Part shown: one piece after another, positions 58,819-64,000 of the stretch
Numbering within the stretch: position 1 is the stretch's first letter
How the letters are laid out: each line of letters starts with the position of its first letter
Assembly: GCA_032622095.1 (NCBI GenBank)
Contig: CP136069.1
Location: 182,331,122 to 182,395,121 of the forward strand
DNA from: Siphonodentalium dalli
Lineage: Eukaryota > Mollusca > Scaphopoda > Gadilida > Siphonodentaliidae
DNA: 64,000 nt
Reading direction: 5' to 3'
Position numbers and translations under genes: made by a program
The notes under the pieces: model-generated
The model's database searches: none
What the model was told of the DNA's origin: nothing
What the model saw: the letters and a program-made list of their open reading frames with translations, nothing else

Positions 58819-59402
58819 TTAAAGGGGTACTGTACGCCATTTTCATTAAATTTCCGGTGACAACAACGATCTAATATCGATAATATATAGAAACATAAGT
58901 AATTTGAGTCGAAGATGTATTCTGTAAACGCTCAGGTTAATAGGCTATCTTAAAATTTAATAATTTAATAATTTGATATAAATTGAATTTATGACTGGAG
59001 CCATAAAATGGCGTCAATTAAATTACGAATTACCGTAATCCAAAACAGTAATTGAGGGATACTGGATTTTTAAACCGATCGCACACACGATCGATTAAAA
59101 TATTATGATGATACGGGGAGAACACTCAAGCCACTCACTGACTAGCGACGATACAATAACTTAAATGATTATATGGGACTAGTATGCATATAATATAACT
59201 TTTATTTGATTCATTTGGTTGAAAACTTTACAAAAATTACTCGACAACGACAATTTGTATTTTTGCATTCCGGTAAATTTGTCATCCGTAACATGACTTC
59301 GTACTCAACAGACTTTCAAATAATGGAAAAAGGGTTACCTTATTCTCCGACTCGGAGACTATAGAAACCAACAACAACATTTGGCGTACAGTACCCCTTT
59401 AA
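58819..59402. mobile_element. 584-bp TTAA-type element (AGGGGTACTGTACGCC ends)
   Basis: TTAAAGGGGTACTGTACGCC at the left and its exact complement ggcgtacagtacccctttaa at the right, with TTAA on both sides. TTAA duplications fit piggyBac or Kolobok elements; the AGGGG terminus favours the latter by recollection. Non-coding. The element at 5904-6141 shares the outer motif. Confidence 0.9.
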
Positions 59403-60320
59403 CATATAAGTCCATGCACATGGCTCAGCCATTTTACAATTCCGGCGGCGGAGATTTTTTCATGCGGCTGGCGTTAGAGATAATATGGCTGGCGGCGGCT
59501 TGTGGCCAATATGGCTGGCGACGGCGGCGTGCGATGGCGGCTTCGGGCTCTACCTGCTTCATATATTTGTGAACGAAGATCAGCTTGTTTATCGAGGCAT
59601 AGTGTCCCGTTGTCTAGTCCAGGGGTTTTGTACTTTTATGTTTCAATAACGTGTACTGCCGGTAAGCACAATAGGTAGATGATCAGAGATATTGGTGGTT
59701 CTATGGACTAAGTGGGAGTGAATATATATATCAGACAAGAGTAGTTATTCAAAGAGTTGGGGTAACATGTGGCAAAATAAGGTCTGAGATATCATGATAC
59801 CCTTGCCATGACGTGTATCATACTATTGTTTACTATAGGATGATACCGGTTTAACCATCCATCGACTATACAATGGTTACTATCAGTCATAACCAATTAA
59901 GAATATGATCTGGTTAATTATGCTTGTGGTCTTATACTATACCATTCATATCTCCCACGTATTGTGCTTATTTATATACATTTATCCATAGCAGTTACAG
60001 TCACTGGGGAAAGGAAGTTTATTATAGATCCAGGAGCACATCAAACTGTATCTAACTGTATCAAACGATCAATGCATTTGATAATCAGAAGCCATTATTT
60101 TCTTAACCAGTAATGAATCGAAACAGCCCCGGCCATACCCCCATCATTAGTGACAGATTTATTATAAGCCCATGAATGCAACCAATACATATGTATTAAC
60201 ACATATACATGTAGATGCATCCCATAAGTGGTTTGGATACTTTATTTGTCTATTATGAACTACATTCTATCCTTTTAATTATCATTTCACTTCATTAGTT
60301 GCCACTTCATGTTTGTATAC
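59403..60320. other. no gene recognised
   Basis: GC-richer ggcggc stretches at 59440-59550 give a small open frame (59381-59572) without domain support. Confidence 0.5.
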
Positions 60321-60324
60321 GTAG

Positions 60325-60451
60325 GGGCGACAGGAAGACGGCCCATCTGGGCCATGTCGCTCCTGTATAATATCATTTTTGTTTGTTTATTATCACCATT
60401 GTCATAAGCTTGTAAATATTATACAAATAAACAATCATCATCATCATCATC
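60325..60451 (+). mobile_element. 3' end of a retroposon with (ATC)n tail
   Basis: A stem-loop, acaggaagac ... ggccatgtcgctcctgt (60330-60366), is followed by an aataaa signal and an atcatcatcatc tail, the usual architecture of invertebrate LINE/SINE 3' ends. No body was recognised upstream. Confidence 0.5.
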
Positions 60452-60904
60452 TACTATCTTTTTTACTTTGGGACAATATTAGTACATGTACCTGTGGCGC
60501 ATGTTCGGGTTGCAAGAAATAACAAAACAATATCGATCTTTTATGCATTTTCATTGTGCGACGATCGCGTCGAACACAAACATCGCGCAAAGTGACAATA
60601 GGTCGCGTTATACATGTATACTAACGTTTGTGTGCGGTCAATTGATACAATAATTAAGACCAATAACAGTTCAATATTTCCCGAGATTCCCATTTTATAA
60701 AGTGGCAATTGAGGCATAAAGTTTACATGTTTGACACTCATCGTCAAGTCAATACGGACGGGAAGATAAATCGTCTCTGTCCGTATCAAAACAAACAAAA
60801 TATCGTGACGTACATGTACATCAACAGGAATGTCTGTTTCCCGCGCTTGCTGTTTGAGGTGGAACTTGTAGTTCGCAACATGCCTATTGTCTGCCGCATT
60901 GTCT
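60452..60904. other. probable 3' flank / 3' UTR of the GPCR gene
   Basis: It lies directly downstream of the receptor stop codon on the minus strand. No clear polyadenylation site was chosen. A minus-strand open frame at 60541-60798 has no domain. Confidence 0.4.
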
Positions 60905-61513
60905 TTAGTTTGTGTAATGCCTTGCCGGGTGTTCGTTCAAATCCATGGATCTCACTCGGTCTTGTTTCACCAATTTGTTCCGCACTGTCTTTACATTCAA
61001 ATCCATGGATATAGTCCTGTCCTGTTTCACCAGTTTGTTTCTTGTCATCTTTTCACATAAATCCGAACTGCTGGCAGTCCGTAACCCATTCTGTGGCTGC
61101 AGAAGTTTCGCGATCGCCTCCATACTTTGCGATTGCCGTCTGAACATCCTGGGAGATGATCTAACAGACGACATGTTCTCGGTTGAATAAGAAAAGGTTG
61201 TGAGTCGTCTCAGTATCCCGCCCTTAGATACGTCACTGGGCGGCTCACACAGACACATCCAACAGAAAGAACAACACCAAACATTCACTTCCGGTGCCTC
61301 TTGTCGTCCGCTGACGTCACCGTTACTGCCTGATTGGTCGCGGTTGATTTTCGTGCAGTACCGCCTGATAAGCCGCACTATTTTCCAGACTAATTCGCGC
61401 CGCAGGAGAATATAGACCCATGGGTCGAAGATCTGATTCATGGACGCGAAGCGCACCAGTAGCAGATCAACTTGCATGCCGGTCACTCCCAATTGTATCA
61501 GCAAAACGTACAC
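60905..61513 (-). CDS. last coding exon of a prostanoid-receptor-like class A GPCR
   Basis: On the minus strand a 3' splice site (cgtttgtttcag) ends at 61514 and a phase-0 exon of about 202 codons runs to a TAA at 60905-60907. Residues 1-37 form TM7. RFASMNQIFDPWVYILLRR (residues 21-39) carries DPWxY in place of NPxxY and an Arg (residue 21) where prostanoid receptors keep the ligand-carboxylate-binding Arg. Helix 8 follows (LVWKIVRLIRRYC), then a Cys cluster (CCSFCWMCLC, possible palmitoylation) and a long Ser/Thr-rich tail. The tail has a duplicated 'RNKLVKQDR..SMDLN' segment, about residues 161-193. Family knowledge: such receptors bind prostaglandins at the plasma membrane and signal through G proteins. 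Earlier exons lie outside the recognisable part of the window. The prostanoid assignment is by motif; the exact subtype is not claimed. Confidence 0.85.
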   Translation of the reverse strand: MYVLLIQLGVTGMQVDLLLVRFASMNQIFDPWVYILLRRELVWKIVRLIRRYCTKINRDQSGSNGDVSGRQEAPEVNVWCCSFCWMCLCEPPSDVSKGGILRRLTTFSYSTENMSSVRSSPRMFRRQSQSMEAIAKLLQPQNGLRTASSSDLCEKMTRNKLVKQDRTISMDLNVKTVRNKLVKQDRVRSMDLNEHPARHYTN

Positions 61514-61572
61514 CTGAAACAAACGATGTTATATTAAGTTTAATATAGTGTCGATGTATATAGTGTCGATAC

Positions 61573-61667
61573 TGACTCATGGACGCGAAGCGCACCAGTA
61601 GCAGATCAACTTGCATGCCGGTCACTCCCAATTGTATCAGCAAAACGTACACCTGAAACAAACGATG
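61573..61667 (-). pseudogene. duplicated 5' part of the GPCR TM7 exon with its acceptor
   Basis: 95 bp identical to 61434-61528 except one base, offset 139 bp. It includes the same acceptor (tttgtttcag, exon start at 61652) and the first 26 or so codons, ending after 'RFASMSQ'. The DPWxY motif is absent. Reading on into the true exon shifts frame (139 is not a multiple of 3) and stops at about 61467. Use of this acceptor would therefore yield a receptor truncated in TM7. An assembly error is an alternative explanation. Confidence 0.85.
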
Positions 61668-62640
61668 ACGCCAGTCACTACAGAGGTTTCGCAAAATTAC
61701 GATTAAACCAAAGGGATTTTAAAACCATTGTTATAATGCATGCAGTTAGTATAGTTACAGTTGCAGCCATTTTACCAACAAACAATTTAATCAATTCTGA
61801 TAAAATCATGAAGGTATACATTACAATAATCAGAGCAAAGAAACGTATTCCAGAAAATGTAGATATTCAACTAAAGCATTTGATTTGAAAAAGTGTATTT
61901 CACTTGATATATATGATGTTTTTGCTACAATTGCTTTCGTTGTAACAGTCATCATTACATAACAATGGTTTCAAAGTGCGACTTCTCTCGGTGGAGCGTT
62001 ATCAATAATCACAATGCGGCTAGATTCCATTTTGCTCGATGTATGAACCGCTTTTTCTCGATCCTATTTGGTCGTGACGCATGCGTGCAAGTGATTACCT
62101 CAATGAATGGATGTTGTGTTGTTTTGTATCTAATGTATGCTGTGTAACATGTGTAACCTTTCTCCCTCTCATTCACTCACTCTCTCTCTCTCTCTTAACT
62201 CTCTCTTATCTCTCTCTCTCTCCCTCTCTCTCTCTCCCCCACCCTCTCCCTTAACTCCCGTATTACAATGTTATACCCATATCTCAATTCTAAATATGTA
62301 ATAACATTCGAATCAAACAAAAACTGTATATATCCCGTCTGCTTTACCTGCAGTGATATTTCCGTCACATGAGGTATCATTTATTCCACGAGAGAGGACT
62401 TTAAAACAGCATTTTGCTTGTTGTCCAATCATCTTTCTAAAATATCTATGTATCTATATATATGAGTATTGCGTTTGTGTAAAATGTTTGGTCTTTTGAA
62501 AATAAATATTTACACCAAGAACAAACAATAAGAACAAAGTCGATCTATTTTTCCGATATTCTTCTTAGCGATGCTTGTTTTAGAATTTTTTTTTTTTTTA
62601 CACCTTTATCAATCACGGGACAACATCATGCTACAATATA
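61668..62640. other. likely GPCR intron; (CT)n-rich run at 62162-62240
   Basis: It lies upstream of the receptor exon on the minus strand and contains a ctctct microsatellite. No further transmembrane exon was recognised. Confidence 0.5.
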
Positions 62641-62643
62641 TGT

Positions 62644-63072
62644 GACCCGCCATATCAAATCCAGTCGGAAGTCGGGATTGTTTTTACCCTGCGCCAATGT
62701 ATTCTCTTATATATGCGAGTCGACCATAGGTCGCCTCGCATATATAAGAGAATACATTGGTCTAACAATTTTTAACAATTTTAATAATTTGTTCTTGTAT
62801 TCTTTAACAATTTTATAATTTCACCCATACAGAGCCCAAGACAAACATGAGCAAACGACACTCTTCTATATGCTTCTATATATGTGTGGTGCTCCCTGCA
62901 GGATAATGGATGTTTTTTATTTTATGTCCTAAAAATTGTAAGAAACATTTATTTAAAAAACATGATAACAAATTGTTAGGCCAATGCATTGGTCGCCTCG
63001 CATATATAAGAGAATGCATTGGCACAGGGTAAAAAAAATCCCGACTTCCGACTGGATTTGATATGGCGGGTC
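62644..63072. mobile_element. 429-bp MITE with about 55-bp inverted ends and hairpin modules
   Basis: The ends GACCCGCCATATCAAATCCA and its complement continue through gtcgg.agtcggga, then accctg.gccaatg, for about 55 bp. Inside are one complete palindromic hairpin (62691-62760; arms aatgtattctcttatatatg) and a shortened one (62978-63024). The middle (62810-62935) matches 50536-50660 in reverse. The hairpins are those of the piggyBac-like MITE at 27361, but the termini differ completely and TTAA is absent. Confidence 0.88.
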
Positions 63073-63116
63073 TCTAATGCTCATCAGCTCGTTCGATTTT
63101 CATAACAGTACTCGTT

Positions 63117-63330
63117 ATAACCGTTTTACTGAGTGGATTCTCCAAATTAGTTATAAAAGTCAACATTTGAATAGTCTATTATTCATTTGGAACGGGTTTT
63201 CGTGATAAATTAGCAGACGACATATTATACAAGAAATGTTCAGATAATAAGTTCAACAAACGACATATGATCGTTTGTAGAACTTATTATCTGAACATAA
63301 TGAGTGAGTATTTATTATAGTAAGGGTTAA
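63117..63330. mobile_element. TTAA-type MITE, second family
   Basis: The right end ttactataataaatactcac (other strand) follows TTAACCC; the left end is ataaccgttttactgagtgg. The centre is a strong inverted pair, ttcagataataagttcaaca / gtagaacttattatctgaa. It matches 18599-18790. The left TTAA is degraded. Confidence 0.7.
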
Positions 63331-63394
63331 CAATTTCTTGACTAAATACTCATTGTCGAGTAGCTCCCCTAGGCCGTTTGGCTGAACTTATTAT

Positions 63395-63530
63395 CTGATT
63401 ATTTCCCACCAATGGATAGAATTCCTTCTGCACTTCTATTGTCTGTCACCTGCTTATATTTCCAGATGAATAATAGACCCTTCCAATGTATACTTTTATA
63501 ACTGATTGAGATACAATTAGGAAGGAAATG
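63395..63530. repeat. dispersed repeat matching about 6555-6685
   Basis: The order ttccttctgcact, ctgtc.cctgcttatatt, agacc.ttccaatgta.actttt and aggaagg is shared with the 6.6-kb region. Confidence 0.6.
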
Positions 63531-63650
63531 ATTTTAAAATAGAGATTGGAAAATCTAGCATCGTTGAGCATTCAGGAGGAAAACGCCATAATTTTCAGAT
63601 TTTGTTGTTGTTGAAGAAGTGGCATGCCTTCCTTGTGTGTGATTACGTCT

Positions 63651-63900
63651 TTAACCCTTCCATGACTGGAGGTGCTGAAATTTTGCGAAAACCGTGTGCC
63701 GATGCATTCTCTTATTTATGCGAGTCTCCCATTGGGAGCCTCGCACATATAAGAAAATACATTGGCCTAACATTATTTACCTTGACCTTGTAAGCCAGTG
63801 CATTCTCTTATTTTTGCGAGGCTCCATATGGGAGTCTCGCATATATAAGATAATGCACTGGCACAGGATATTTAATGCTGCTCCCGTCATGCATGGTTAA
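63651..63900. mobile_element. TTAA-type MITE with hairpin modules
   Basis: The left end TTAACCCTTCCATGACTGGA and the right end, on the other strand, TTAACCATGCATGACGGGAG are imperfect inverted repeats with TTAA on both sides. Two hairpins (63699-63762 and 63798-63860) are joined by ttatttaccttgaccttgta. Same subfamily as 3643 and 14206. Overlapping plus-strand open frames are palindrome readings. Confidence 0.85.
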
Positions 63901-64000
63901 TGTCTAGTGAACGATGGGCCCCAATGAGACCAACATGTTTGTAACTGCCAATCATAATCGTGATATTTCGAAATTTCTCTTCTGTTCACGTTTACATATA

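Noticed and set aside
59381-59572. Ala/Arg-rich open frame
   Set aside because: Produced by ggcggc-rich sequence beside a transposon end, with no domain or splice support.

Overview
The window is nuclear DNA from an invertebrate animal, most likely a marine lophotrochozoan such as a mollusc. That placement is inference: it rests on AT-rich DNA, spliced genes, LINE-type retrotransposon relics, many short inverted-repeat DNA transposons, and tandem repeats whose units carry a 'gacttcgtccggg' motif. Nothing resembles bacterial gene organisation. Most long open frames in the window are by-products of repeats.

Coding content is sparse. The clearest host gene piece is the last coding exon of a class A GPCR on the minus strand (60905-61513). 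Its TM7 and helix 8 read like a prostanoid (EP-type) receptor, and the start of the exon has been duplicated 139 bp upstream. A weaker candidate is a short minus-strand exon with both splice sites at 10917-11071. Other protein-like sequence is retrotransposon debris: a gag-like ORF1 relic (7838-8450), a 5'-truncated reverse-transcriptase ORF (29305-30735) head-to-head with a related minus-strand fragment (about 28966-29345), and two copies of another LINE 3' half lying as an inverted pair (33180-34495 minus, 40840-42007 plus).

Layout: 0-2 kb, a 34-bp minisatellite. 2-9 kb, mostly unique AT-rich DNA with TTAA-flanked MITEs, a palindromic element and the ORF1 relic. 9-16 kb, a Mutator-like MITE with intact target duplications, a 29-bp minisatellite and more MITEs. 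16-23 kb, a 22-bp minisatellite, a 1.35-kb long-TIR element and a tRNA-derived SINE-like unit. 23-25.5 kb, a degenerate dimeric satellite. 26-34.5 kb, an intact piggyBac-like MITE and LINE pieces. 35-43 kb, local duplications, LINE copies and foldback elements. 43.5-46.8 kb, two repeat families rich in nuclear-receptor half-sites and NRF-1-like palindromes. 48.8-50 kb, a complete non-autonomous hAT-like element with an 8-bp target duplication. 51-53.7 kb, diverged repeats and a TIR element. 54-58 kb, a 43-bp satellite with higher-order duplication. 58.8-64 kb, a TTAA element, the GPCR exon and its MITE-filled upstream intron.

There is no operon-like cooperation between genes. The window is best read as a gene-poor, transposon-dense interval holding one end of a receptor gene. 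All family and motif calls were made by eye without database searches.
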